Source: VRUE01 sp044867925 (GTDB lineage Bacteria; Actinomycetota; Thermoleophilia; Solirubrobacterales; 70-9). Taken from it: a DNA stretch of 64,000 nt. Positions 57,477-64,000 of the stretch are shown here, one piece after another. Location of the stretch: NCBI GenBank assembly GCA_044867925.1, contig JBIOVV010000118.1:49490-113489 (forward strand), given 5' to 3'. How positions within the stretch are numbered: the stretch's first letter is position 1; every line of letters starts with the position of its first letter. The notes under the pieces are model-generated. The model saw only the letters and a program-made list of their open reading frames with translations, had not been told where the DNA came from and searched no databases. The translations under genes and the position numbers were made by a program.

Positions 57477-57498
57477 GAACGGATGAAGGGAGGGCGAA

Positions 57499-58251
57499 AT
57501 GCCCGATCACTTTTACGCGACGATCCGAATCTGGCCGTGGCGTGAGGAGGACCCAGGGACGAGTGAGGTCTCCGACTGGCTGACGGATGAATACGGGGCG
57601 ATCCAGCTCGAAGACGGCAACGAGATGCTCGGGGCGCCGATCGTGTCCCGCCAGGGGGTTCTCTTGGTGGACATCGAGGAAGCTCAGGAAGGCATCGACG
57701 AATTCACCGAAGCTGGACATGACCCGGTGAAGGAACCTTCTCTTGTCGGGCTTCTGCAGCAAGCGGGACTGACCTTCGAGATCCGCGATGCGCGCGGGGA
57801 GGGGGGACGCGAGATCGCGTGGCGCCCCGGCCTCAAGGAGGTGCGGGAACGGCCGCTGGTCGCCGATGGAATTCCAGCCCTCTCCCAAGAGCTCGCTGAG
57901 ATGTTTTTGCAGGTCCAGTCAGGCGATTGCCTCCGGGCGATTCTCCGAAATTACTTCGCGCCCGTCGCGGGGCACGCGAGCGAAACGGACGAGCGGTCCC
58001 GGCTGACCACGGAGGCAGTGGTCTGCGAGGGCGATTCGGGAGCGCCGAAGGTGCTGTATGCATCTCCCGGCGCCGACGTCCTCGTCGTTCCCGCGTTCCG
58101 TGAGGACGAACACGATGTCTACGGTCCCCAGGACGTTCTCGATGTGGTTGCCGAGATCGAAGGCCTTCGTGGGTTCGCCACGAGCAAAGAGCTGAAAATC
58201 CTGGCCGAAGAACTTCGCACGACGGCGCGCCTCTACGCCGGGGAGGCGTGA
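57499..58251 (+). CDS. Unknown protein upstream of the methyltransferase
   Basis: A 250-aa protein with AAGGGAGGG before ATG 57499. Two halves: about 1-110 (HFYATIRIWPWREED, LGAPIVSRQGVLLVDIEE) and about 115-250 (PALSQELAEMFLQVQSGDCL, PGADVLVVPAFREDEHDVYG). No family recognised. It lies 4 bp from the truncated methyltransferase gene. Confidence 0.6.
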   Translation: MPDHFYATIRIWPWREEDPGTSEVSDWLTDEYGAIQLEDGNEMLGAPIVSRQGVLLVDIEEAQEGIDEFTEAGHDPVKEPSLVGLLQQAGLTFEIRDARGEGGREIAWRPGLKEVRERPLVADGIPALSQELAEMFLQVQSGDCLRAILRNYFAPVAGHASETDERSRLTTEAVVCEGDSGAPKVLYASPGADVLVVPAFREDEHDVYGPQDVLDVVAEIEGLRGFATSKELKILAEELRTTARLYAGEA

Positions 58252-58255
58252 TCCC

Positions 58256-59047
58256 ATGGACGATCCGCAGCAGCTTGCGCAGAAGATCGCCGAGCGGGCA
58301 GCGAGCGCCTGGTGGGGCTCATTCTCGGTTCACGACGATGGGATCCCGCTTGGGGCGGCCGCCGCTCTCTCTTTGCTTGGCCCTGCGGAAGAAGGGCCGC
58401 ATCCCGCCGAGCGCCTCCTCGAGGCGGACGACGAGGAAATCGCCCAGCTGTTCGTGGCCGTCTGGGCGCTGTTCACAAGTCTCCGGCCCGAGTTGGCAAT
58501 TCGATGCGGACCCTTTAGTAACTGGTTGAACGAGGAGCCGCGGAGCGAGTCGAACGTCGCCGGGGCCGCGGCGGTCGTGCGTGCAGTGGTGAAGGCCGGA
58601 CTGCTCGATGTGACCCTTGATCGCGAGGCGGAGCGCGAGGTGGACATCTTGGGCCATATTCACCAAGAGCTGCGTAGCAAGGGAGCTAAGCAGTGGCAGG
58701 GACAGTTCTACACCCCTGCATCGGCCGCGGACGCGATCGCGCGAATAACGCTGGCCGGGGCAAAGCCAGGTCAGTCGATCTGCGATCCGGCGGCAGGAAC
58801 CGGTGGGCTCTTGCGCTCCGCAGCTGTACAGATCCGGGAAGAAGGACATGACCCACACGATTTCGTGTGGTACGCCTGCGACATCGATCCTGTCGCGGTG
58901 GCGGGTCTTGCGGTCAACGCCCACGTTTGGGATCTCGGCATCCGCGTGGTTATTGGCTGCGCCAACACCCTCGCCGAGGGGGACTGGGATCGGCGGGCAC
59001 TTGCGGAACAGAAGGCTGCGATTGAAGCCAGGTTGTCCGCGCAATGA
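58256..59047 (+). CDS. Truncated type I-like N6-adenine methyltransferase
   Basis: A 263-aa protein. The segment GQFYTPASAADAIARI and SICDPAAGTGGLLRSA (SAM-binding motif I) with WYACDIDPVAVAGLAVNAHV (motif II) are typical of HsdM-like enzymes. The chain then stops at EARLSAQ, before the catalytic motif IV N-P-P-[FY], which is absent. The N-terminal 125 residues look like the HsdM helical domain. It may bind SAM but probably cannot methylate alone. It overlaps the next gene by 4 nt. Confidence 0.8.
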   Translation: MDDPQQLAQKIAERAASAWWGSFSVHDDGIPLGAAAALSLLGPAEEGPHPAERLLEADDEEIAQLFVAVWALFTSLRPELAIRCGPFSNWLNEEPRSESNVAGAAAVVRAVVKAGLLDVTLDREAEREVDILGHIHQELRSKGAKQWQGQFYTPASAADAIARITLAGAKPGQSICDPAAGTGGLLRSAAVQIREEGHDPHDFVWYACDIDPVAVAGLAVNAHVWDLGIRVVIGCANTLAEGDWDRRALAEQKAAIEARLSAQ

Positions 59048-59799
59048 CCGTCGCTAAAGACCGGGCTCTCGAGGCCGGCGCCGCACCTAAGGCGCGCAGT
59101 GTGACCCGAAAGGGGAACGAAATGAGTGACAACACCGCAGGTAGCCCTGGGCGCCCGGAAACGAAACCCATGATCTGCCCACACTGCGGGGCAGGGGCCG
59201 TGCGCTACTACAAGGACTCGCATGTGAGGTACGACGCGCTTGAGCCGACCGAGGATTCAGTCCTTTTGGCGGGGTCGACCGTCCTCGTGATCGGCTACGA
59301 AAAGGGCGACGAGCTGACCTGCGAGCGCTGTGAAAAGACGATCGATCTCGAGGGCCGTGACGTCCAAATAGTCGCGCCCCGTTTCGACCTCGATCTCGAT
59401 GCGTTGCAGCATGGGTTCGACGCTGAATATGGCGTCGGCCGCGAGTTTCCGCTTGCCGCGCTTCCGGGCGGAGGCCTGGAGAGCTTCGGTGAGTTTGCCG
59501 AACGAGTGGTCTCAAAGGCAATGCACGAATGGGATGCCATTTCGGCACCAGTCGCTTGCTCGGTCCGGTTGCTAGCTCTGTTCCCCTTTGCCGATCGTCT
59601 TCTCCCCGCGGTCCAGGTCCGGGACCGCGCTTGGCATCTCACGGGTGCACCCGTCTCGCGGGACGATCTCGTAACACACGCGGGCGTTGGCTTGGCAACG
59701 GGATGCGCTCAGACGGCTGCGGTGCTCAGCGTCTTCGCCGTCGACGCGGCCAACGAGATATTGGGTGCGACTGAGGCCGTGGCGGAGTTTGCTGACTAA
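59044..59799 (+). CDS. Unknown protein with N-terminal zinc ribbon
   Basis: A 251-aa protein from ATG 59044, coupled to the methyltransferase. A second ATG (MSDNTAG, 59122) after GAAAGGGGAACG could be the true start. MICPHCGAGAV and LTCERCEKTI form a four-cysteine ribbon. The helical rest (FGEFAERVVSKAMHEWDAIS, GCAQTAAVLSVFAVDAANEI) is unrecognised. It may serve the truncated methyltransferase. Confidence 0.6.
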   Translation: MTVAKDRALEAGAAPKARSVTRKGNEMSDNTAGSPGRPETKPMICPHCGAGAVRYYKDSHVRYDALEPTEDSVLLAGSTVLVIGYEKGDELTCERCEKTIDLEGRDVQIVAPRFDLDLDALQHGFDAEYGVGREFPLAALPGGGLESFGEFAERVVSKAMHEWDAISAPVACSVRLLALFPFADRLLPAVQVRDRAWHLTGAPVSRDDLVTHAGVGLATGCAQTAAVLSVFAVDAANEILGATEAVAEFAD

Positions 59800-59904
59800 G
59801 AATGGGCGCCCGGGCGGCTAGGCCCGTGTGCCAGATGGGGCTGGTGGGTCGAACAGGCCCGCGCGGTCCGCGACCGCGGTTAACCCGCCGTCGCCGCGGC
59901 GAAG

Positions 59905-59922
59905 CCGCCTCGGGAGAGGCGG
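59905..59922 (+). repeat. Hairpin in the gap after the zinc-ribbon gene
   Basis: CCGCCTC (59905-59911), loop GGGA, GAGGCGG (59916-59922) is a perfect 7-bp stem in a 166-bp gap. No U-tract. Confidence 0.45.
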
Positions 59923-59965
59923 CCGCCGTTGCTCCTCAGGGAGCGCACCAGAAGTGGAGGCCGAT

Positions 59966-60187
59966 TTGCCTAACTCAATCCGGACGCCGGCGAGGACTGG
60001 CGTTCCAAAGGCCCGACGCCGTTCGGCTTCGTCGAATGGGGAGGTTGTCCGGGCCAGGGCTGCATCCGTCACCTCATCACCGCCGTCATCGCGACGCTTC
60101 GAGCGAGACCGTCTCCGCCTGGCCACCCTCAAGGCGGAGCTTGTTGGAGTCGAGATGCGGCTCGCGCGCGAAGGGCGATCACGATGA
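59966..60187 (+). CDS. Small basic protein
   Basis: A 73-aa protein from TTG 59966, with GGAGG at 59956-59960. An Arg/Ser-rich head leads into a helix (RRFERDRLRLATLKAELVGV). Its TGA overlaps the next ATG. The longer frame from GTG 59828 runs through the hairpin and is less likely. No family recognised. Confidence 0.5.
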   Translation: MPNSIRTPARTGVPKARRRSASSNGEVVRARAASVTSSPPSSRRFERDRLRLATLKAELVGVEMRLAREGRSR

Positions 60188-60621
60188 GCATGCCCGACGG
60201 TGTTAGCGCAGCGACGCTCGACATCAACGGAACGGCGATCGAGGTGTTCTACGTCGCGTTCGCCTATCCGACCGACCTGGCGGCAGCTCAAGCATGGGAG
60301 CGCTGCGATCGTTCAGCGAAGCGGAAGAGTCACTACTTCTCGGTCTATCGCCTGCAGGATCCGAAGGTAGCGGGGCTGGTCATTGCCCTGGCCGAGACGG
60401 AAGCCCCGGTGCGCTCAGCGCGGAGGCTGCTTAGGAGCGGAGCGACTCCCCACGAAATCTCTCCGGACCAGCTGATGGCGTTCTACCTGCGGCGAGCGCG
60501 GGTCACGATGGCACAAGGCCCAGCTCCAGGTGGTGCGTTCCAACGGGCCAGGTACGGCCGGACGGGCGCTCTCCTGACTCAGGACGGGCAGTTGCACCCC
60601 CGGAGACGGCCGCAGGGCTGA
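60184..60621 (+). CDS. Last gene of right operon, function unknown
   Basis: A 145-aa protein from ATG 60184. A strand-helix fold (TAIEVFYVAFAYPTDLAAAQ) is followed by a basic helix (RCDRSAKRKSHYFSVYRLQD) and a Gly/Arg-rich tail. The start overlaps the previous stop. The long hairpin at 60649 follows its stop by 27 bp. Confidence 0.55.
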   Translation: MSMPDGVSAATLDINGTAIEVFYVAFAYPTDLAAAQAWERCDRSAKRKSHYFSVYRLQDPKVAGLVIALAETEAPVRSARRLLRSGATPHEISPDQLMAFYLRRARVTMAQGPAPGGAFQRARYGRTGALLTQDGQLHPRRRPQG

Positions 60622-60648
60622 GAGTGCTTGATGGTTGCCGGCTCAAAC

Positions 60649-60694
60649 GACGAGGACCAAGCGCAAGGGAACTTCCCTGCGCTTGGTCCTCGTC
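60649..60694 (+). terminator. Long hairpin at the end of the right operon
   Basis: GACGAGGACCAAGCGC (60649-60664), a bulged A, AGGG, loop AACTT, CCCT and GCGCTTGGTCCTCGTC (60679-60694) make a stem of about 20 bp. A T-run (TTTTTTT, about 60724-60730) follows 30 bp later. This is a good candidate for the operon terminator, working into the gap before the convergent gene at 60802. Confidence 0.75.
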
Positions 60695-60801
60695 GGTGTT
60701 CGTGGTCCGAAATCGACTTGTCCCTTTTTTTGCCATTTTTCGGTTAGCCCGGCATGGCGCTTGGGCGGGTGGGCGTCCGAAGGGTGGTAGGCAGCCGTGT
60801 C

Positions 60802-61218
60802 CTAGCTAGCTGGGTGGTACTCGCGCCCCTTCTTGGTGACGCGACCCTCTTTCTCCACTTCGCCGAGAACCCGGTACAAGTAATTCGGTTTGATTTTCAG
60901 CTCTTTTGCGATCTCCGAAGCGGAGATGCCGGGTTTCTTCTCGACGAGGGAGACTGCCTGATCAGCGCGGGTTCCACCGCGGCGACGGCGACGACGTTTC
61001 CGTGGGGCGGCTGATGGCGCGGTTGTCGCCGATGCGGCTTTTTTGCGAGGGCGACCGGGCCCGCGTCCGGAGCCGGGAGGGCGACCGGGACGGCGAGTGG
61101 CCGTGCCACCAAGCTCGGTAAGCGCTCGCTCGAGACGCTTGCGCTCCTCGTCAAGCTCGGCGAGCCTCCTTTTGACAAGGTCTAGAGCCTCGTCGAGTAC
61201 TGATGTTTTGTTTGGCAT
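60802..61218 (-). CDS. AT-hook and winged-helix DNA-binding protein
   Basis: A 138-aa protein from ATG 61218 with GAAGGAG (61221-61228). A coiled-coil head (LVKRRLAELDEERKRLERAL) is followed by AT-hook-like repeats (RRPGRPPGSGRGPGRPRKK), a basic stretch and a C-terminal winged helix (PGISASEIAKELKIKPNYLY, then RVLGEVEKEGRV). It resembles the nucleoid or histone-like regulators of Solirubrobacterales. It appears to belong to the host flank. Confidence 0.8.
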   Translation of the reverse strand: MPNKTSVLDEALDLVKRRLAELDEERKRLERALTELGGTATRRPGRPPGSGRGPGRPRKKAASATTAPSAAPRKRRRRRRGGTRADQAVSLVEKKPGISASEIAKELKIKPNYLYRVLGEVEKEGRVTKKGREYHPAS

Positions 61219-61232
61219 GTAGCTCCTTCGTT

Positions 61233-61272
61233 GATATGGAACGACGGGAGTCTTCCATATTTCATCCATATC
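61233..61272 (-). promoter_or_regulatory. GATATGGA repeats upstream of the AT-hook gene
   Basis: GATATGGA (61233-61240) faces TCCATAT (61254-61260) and TCCATATC (61265-61272): one plus-strand and two minus-strand copies of the same half-site. The 8-bp inverted pair ATATGGAA/TTCCATAT is exact. It lies 16 bp upstream of the start codon of the DNA-binding protein, so it may be an autoregulatory operator. Confidence 0.6.
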
Positions 61273-61305
61273 CTAGGCCTGAACAGTTTGAGCCAAGCGC
61301 TATGC

Positions 61306-62052
61306 CTATTCACCAATGGGCGAGCGATTTGTCTCGTCGTCTTTCCGTTTCCTATTAAGGTTTGTGGTCAGCGCAAGCAAAGCAAAGCACCAGCCGGCCG
61401 CGACCAACCACCCCCCAAGAACGTCGCTTGGGTAGTGGTAGTTGAGCGCCAAGAGCCCAACGCTGATCGCAAGTGTGAGGCCTATGCCGATAAAGGCGGT
61501 CTGGTGCCGCCAGCGGTGGGGCACAACAAAAAGAAACGCGAGCAGTATCGAGAGCGCACCTGCCGAGTTGCCGCTAGGGAAGGACGTAGCGAATGGGAAC
61601 CAGTCGGCCTGTGGTCCGTGGGCTATTTCATAGCGCGGTTGCTCAAGCAGGAGCTTGAGAACCTGAACGATCAGCGCCGTGCCGGCGACGAGTGCGACTG
61701 CGAACAGTGCCCGACGCCTTCGCCCTAAGCTCAGTGCCACTAGAGAGGCGACGGTTACGGCGATCACCTGAGAGAGAGGAGTGACCAGCTGCTCCGCGAG
61801 AAAGGCGAGGTCTTTAGGCAGAGATCCGGGGGAGGCGTTCAATCGACTTAGGACGCTGTCATCGAAAGTCTCGAGCGGGCTGACTTGGTAGGCAAGAATT
61901 ACAAGGACTACGAAGCAGGCCGCACAGGCAACGGCGCCACCAACCATGCTGGATCGAGATCCTCCGGTGGGCCAGGAATCTTTGGCTGGTTGCGCGTCCA
62001 TCTCGTCGGGTGGGTTCAAGATGGGCGCAGACAATAGAGATGCGATCCGCAA
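61306..62052 (-). CDS. PAP2-family phosphatase
   Basis: A 248-aa polytopic protein (about five transmembrane helices). PAP2 motifs: KLLLEQPRY (motif 1, K-x(n)-P-R), SFPSGNSAGA (motif 2, with Asn where the family has PSGH), and LNYHYPSDVLGGW (motif 3 His-x3-Asp). The Asn in place of His would weaken or change activity. ATG 62001 (MDAQPAK) is an alternative start. It may dephosphorylate a prenyl diphosphate, given the genes beside it; that is inference. Confidence 0.83.
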   Translation of the reverse strand: MRIASLLSAPILNPPDEMDAQPAKDSWPTGGSRSSMVGGAVACAACFVVLVILAYQVSPLETFDDSVLSRLNASPGSLPKDLAFLAEQLVTPLSQVIAVTVASLVALSLGRRRRALFAVALVAGTALIVQVLKLLLEQPRYEIAHGPQADWFPFATSFPSGNSAGALSILLAFLFVVPHRWRHQTAFIGIGLTLAISVGLLALNYHYPSDVLGGWLVAAGWCFALLALTTNLNRKRKDDETNRSPIGE

Positions 62053-62095
62053 CCTGGGTAATTTCCGGCTTCATCGCGACGGTCCCGCAGTGCCG

Positions 62096-62788
62096 TTAGG
62101 CGCTGCGGGATGACGCAGTTGCCCGGCGTAGCTGATCCATTTCGAAGGCCTCGATTGCGGCTTCAAACGATTGACGGGAAAATTCCGGCCACATCTCCTC
62201 GCTGGACACAAACAGAGCGTCTACTGCCTGCCAGAGCAGGAAGTTAGAGAGTCTCTTCTCGCCTCCTGGCCGAATCAACAGCTGAGGATCGTGCATGTCG
62301 GGCGCATAAAGGCACGCCACGAAATCCTCCTCGGTTGTGCCTTTGAAGCGAAGTGCTGCTTGAAGAATCTCTGCACGGGCGCCGTAGTTGATCGGCACGA
62401 AGAAGGTCAGCAGGTCGTTGCCTGCGGTTAATTTTTCGGCCCAGTCCATTCTTTCAACGAGAGAGACTGGCATCGGTGGGTTCCGGTCGCCAATGAAACG
62501 CAGGCGCACCCTTTCCTCGTTGAGTTCGGGAGTAACAAAGTCGATGTACTCAGCGAGCAGTTCCATCAGCCCCGTTACCTCGTCCGCCGGGCGCGCCCAG
62601 TTCTCCGTGGAGAAGGCAAAGATCGTCAGCTCTTGTATTCCAAACTCGGCCGCATCACGTAGGCGAGCTCTGACGTTCTCAGCGCCGGCGCGGTGGCCTT
62701 CGCCGACGGATAGTCCTCGTTTCTGCGCCCACCGGCCGTTGCCGTCCGCAATGATCGCCACATATTTTGGGGCGCCGGAGCTAATCAC
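62096..62788 (-). CDS. Cis-prenyltransferase (undecaprenyl diphosphate synthase family)
   Basis: From GTG 62788 the protein is 230 aa. This start puts VAIIADGNGRWAQKRG about 11 residues in, as usual, and overlaps the DUF2600 stop by 8 nt. Motifs: HRAGAENV, LTIFAFSTENWARP, then LRFIGDR, and LLIRPGGEKRLSNFLLWQ near the end. Most family members read RTGGE/SG here; Pro for Thr is a small departure. It condenses isopentenyl units in cis to make a long prenyl diphosphate. Paired with the DUF2600 gene it may supply its substrate rather than wall undecaprenol. Confidence 0.9.
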   Translation of the reverse strand: MISSGAPKYVAIIADGNGRWAQKRGLSVGEGHRAGAENVRARLRDAAEFGIQELTIFAFSTENWARPADEVTGLMELLAEYIDFVTPELNEERVRLRFIGDRNPPMPVSLVERMDWAEKLTAGNDLLTFFVPINYGARAEILQAALRFKGTTEEDFVACLYAPDMHDPQLLIRPGGEKRLSNFLLWQAVDALFVSSEEMWPEFSRQSFEAAIEAFEMDQLRRATASSRSA

Positions 62789-63881
62789 GGTTGAGGATCC
62801 GCAGAGCGGCAAGGATGGGGTAGACGGCGGCTCCAAGGGCCTTGATCATTCGGGCTCTGATTGGACGTGCGTAGCCATTTCTGGCCGCTGAAGTGCCTAG
62901 GTAGAAGCCGCCTACTCCCATGAGGATGGCCGTATGGCGGTGTTTGAATCGAAGACCGGCGATTGCGCTTCTGCTGTGCCGTGTAAGCGAGGCGAACCGC
63001 TCGGCCGCAGCCTCGCTGCTTGCGTAGTAGCCAAGGTAGTTGTGCTCTTCGGCGGCGAGGTCCTTGTCTCGGTCAACTAGATCGTCGAGCAAGACCGTCA
63101 GGGCGCCGATCGGCGGAAAATAGGCCGCGTCGATGCGCTCGGCTTCCTCGGCATCAATGTTTTGGTTTGCGGCGGCCGCGATCAGAGCATGGAGGGCAAC
63201 TGAGGAGCTTGCGCCGGCTGCCAGCTCCCACCAGCGATAGTCGCCGCCGTCGTCCAGCCCTACCGCCCATTCCTCTAGCGCTTCAGCTCCGGCGTTATTT
63301 CCGACGGCGGCGTGGGTATAGCTCTGGCCGTGGGCACAACGTTGTGCGGCACGCTGTGCAACCTCGAGCACCGCGTCACCCGATGGAAGAGTCGCCACCT
63401 CGCGTTGGCAGGTTGCGACGAGAGCAGCGAGGTATCCGCCGTCCTCCCTTTGAGGATGCAAGCGGTACCAGTCTGAATACGGGGCACCCGGGGTCACAGC
63501 CTCTGTTAGGGCCCCATGCAACGCAAGCCCATCTGCCAGTGACTCATCATGCGTCTGCTCTCCCAGGACATCGAGATACTCGATCGTTGTCTGTAGCGCA
63601 GTCATTGCGCGCAGCGCAGAGGACCTCTGAGAGCGCGGGGTCAGGATTGCGAAGACGGCCGTGGCCTCAACATTGCTGCTCTTCTCCTTGATTGCTGAGA
63701 GCGCGGCAGCGCGCAGTACGAGATCGGGAATTGTCACCGTCCGGCGCTCCCAGCGTTGCAACTCGCTGCGCACCTGCGGCAGCACCGCTCGCTGGTAGGT
63801 GATGAGAGCCCATACAACGGAGAGGAGTGTCTTTATTCGGCTGAGTAGATTTTCAGGCCGAGTGTGCGCCCCTCCACTCAT
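62781..63881 (-). CDS. DUF2600 (tetraprenyl-beta-curcumene synthase-like) protein
   Basis: A 366-aa all-helical protein. It has GALTVLLDDLVDRDKDLAAE (an acidic D-D-x-x-D-like motif) and EEHNYLGYY, which are signatures of DUF2600, the family of tetraprenyl-beta-curcumene synthase YtpB. Such enzymes cyclise long-chain prenyl diphosphates to sesquarterpenes or other products. The next gene, a cis-prenyltransferase, overlaps its stop. Upstream on the same strand the partial gene at the window edge stops 4 bp before its start. Confidence 0.85.
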   Translation of the reverse strand: MSGGAHTRPENLLSRIKTLLSVVWALITYQRAVLPQVRSELQRWERRTVTIPDLVLRAAALSAIKEKSSNVEATAVFAILTPRSQRSSALRAMTALQTTIEYLDVLGEQTHDESLADGLALHGALTEAVTPGAPYSDWYRLHPQREDGGYLAALVATCQREVATLPSGDAVLEVAQRAAQRCAHGQSYTHAAVGNNAGAEALEEWAVGLDDGGDYRWWELAAGASSSVALHALIAAAANQNIDAEEAERIDAAYFPPIGALTVLLDDLVDRDKDLAAEEHNYLGYYASSEAAAERFASLTRHSRSAIAGLRFKHRHTAILMGVGGFYLGTSAARNGYARPIRARMIKALGAAVYPILAALRILNRD

Positions 63882-63884
63882 CGC

Positions 63885-64000
63885 TTACTTAGTTGCCAGC
63901 GAGTACGCTTCCTCTGCTCCGAGAAAAGGGGCCAGCGTCACCCAGACGACTGGCGGCACGATCTCCGGCAGCCGTTTCGCGCCCTTCTGCCTCACGTGGT
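63885..64000 (-). CDS. C-terminal fragment of an unidentified gene
   Basis: The minus strand is open from the window edge to a TAA at 63885-63887, reading 38 codons with a basic start and the segment LPEIVPPVVWVTLAPFLG, then EEAYSLATK. The hydrophobic middle may be a membrane segment. It ends 3 bp before the DUF2600 start, so it belongs to the same operon. Function cannot be told. Confidence 0.5.
   Translation of the reverse strand, partial: HVRQKGAKRLPEIVPPVVWVTLAPFLGAEEAYSLATK

Overview
The window looks like a chromosomal stretch of a high-GC actinobacterium, most likely of the Thermoleophilia/Solirubrobacterales type. That is an inference from the GTG/TTG starts, the DUF2600 terpene-synthase-like gene beside a cis-prenyltransferase, the sigma factor with a zinc finger and Ser/Gly-rich tail, and the AT-hook/winged-helix protein. 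Most of the window is a conjugative element with its cargo. Host-type chromosome follows at the right end (from about 60.8 kb). No rRNA, tRNA or CRISPR array was recognised.

Left part (0-12.5 kb): accessory genes. These are a zinc-ribbon protein, a minus-strand pair made of a DUF4365-like protein and a putative nuclease, a PIN-domain membrane protein, an HNH protein with a serine-recombinase-like tail, and a clear fluoride riboswitch in front of a translationally coupled leader ORF and a CrcB/FluC channel. A large secreted Ig-like/carboxypeptidase-regulatory-like protein and an ECF-like sigma factor fused to a zinc finger and membrane segment follow.

Conjugation part (12.5-32 kb): a Tcp-type type IV secretion operon with TcpC-like proteins, a VirB2-like small protein, TcpE, a VirB4 ATPase, a VirB6-like polytopic protein and a VirB1-like lysozyme/LAS peptidase. 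A cargo block (Nudix, 2H phosphoesterase, GNAT-GrpB fusion, HAD phosphatase, cupin, and a decayed second cupin) interrupts it. Then comes a 1354-residue protein that joins a VirD4/TcpA coupling ATPase to a Replic_Relax (MOBC-relaxase-like) domain, followed by a NERD-domain protein and two unknown proteins.

Control region (32.96-33.77 kb): an 812-bp gene-free divergent region carrying GTCCGCTAGG repeats spaced exactly 21, 21 and 11 bp (and 21 bp to a variant copy), followed by a TTGACA-N16-TAGTCT promoter-like sequence.

Right operon (33.77-60.7 kb): about 30 tightly packed genes on the plus strand, often joined by 1-8 nt overlaps and separated elsewhere by strong hairpins. It holds a primase-polymerase with a CHC2 zinc finger, a secreted nuclease, a NADAR protein, a degenerate helicase domain overlapping a UvrD-like helicase, a Rad52-like annealase with a RecB/Cas4-like Fe-S nuclease, an SNF2-like helicase, a MoxR ATPase with a zincin-VWA partner, a ParB-like protein, a truncated adenine methyltransferase and many small unknown proteins. 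I read it as the element's replication, recombination and maintenance module. It ends near a long hairpin at 60.65 kb.

Right flank (60.8-64 kb, minus strand): an AT-hook/winged-helix protein with an operator-like repeat, a PAP2 family phosphatase, a cis-prenyltransferase whose start overlaps the end of a DUF2600 gene, and the end of one more gene.
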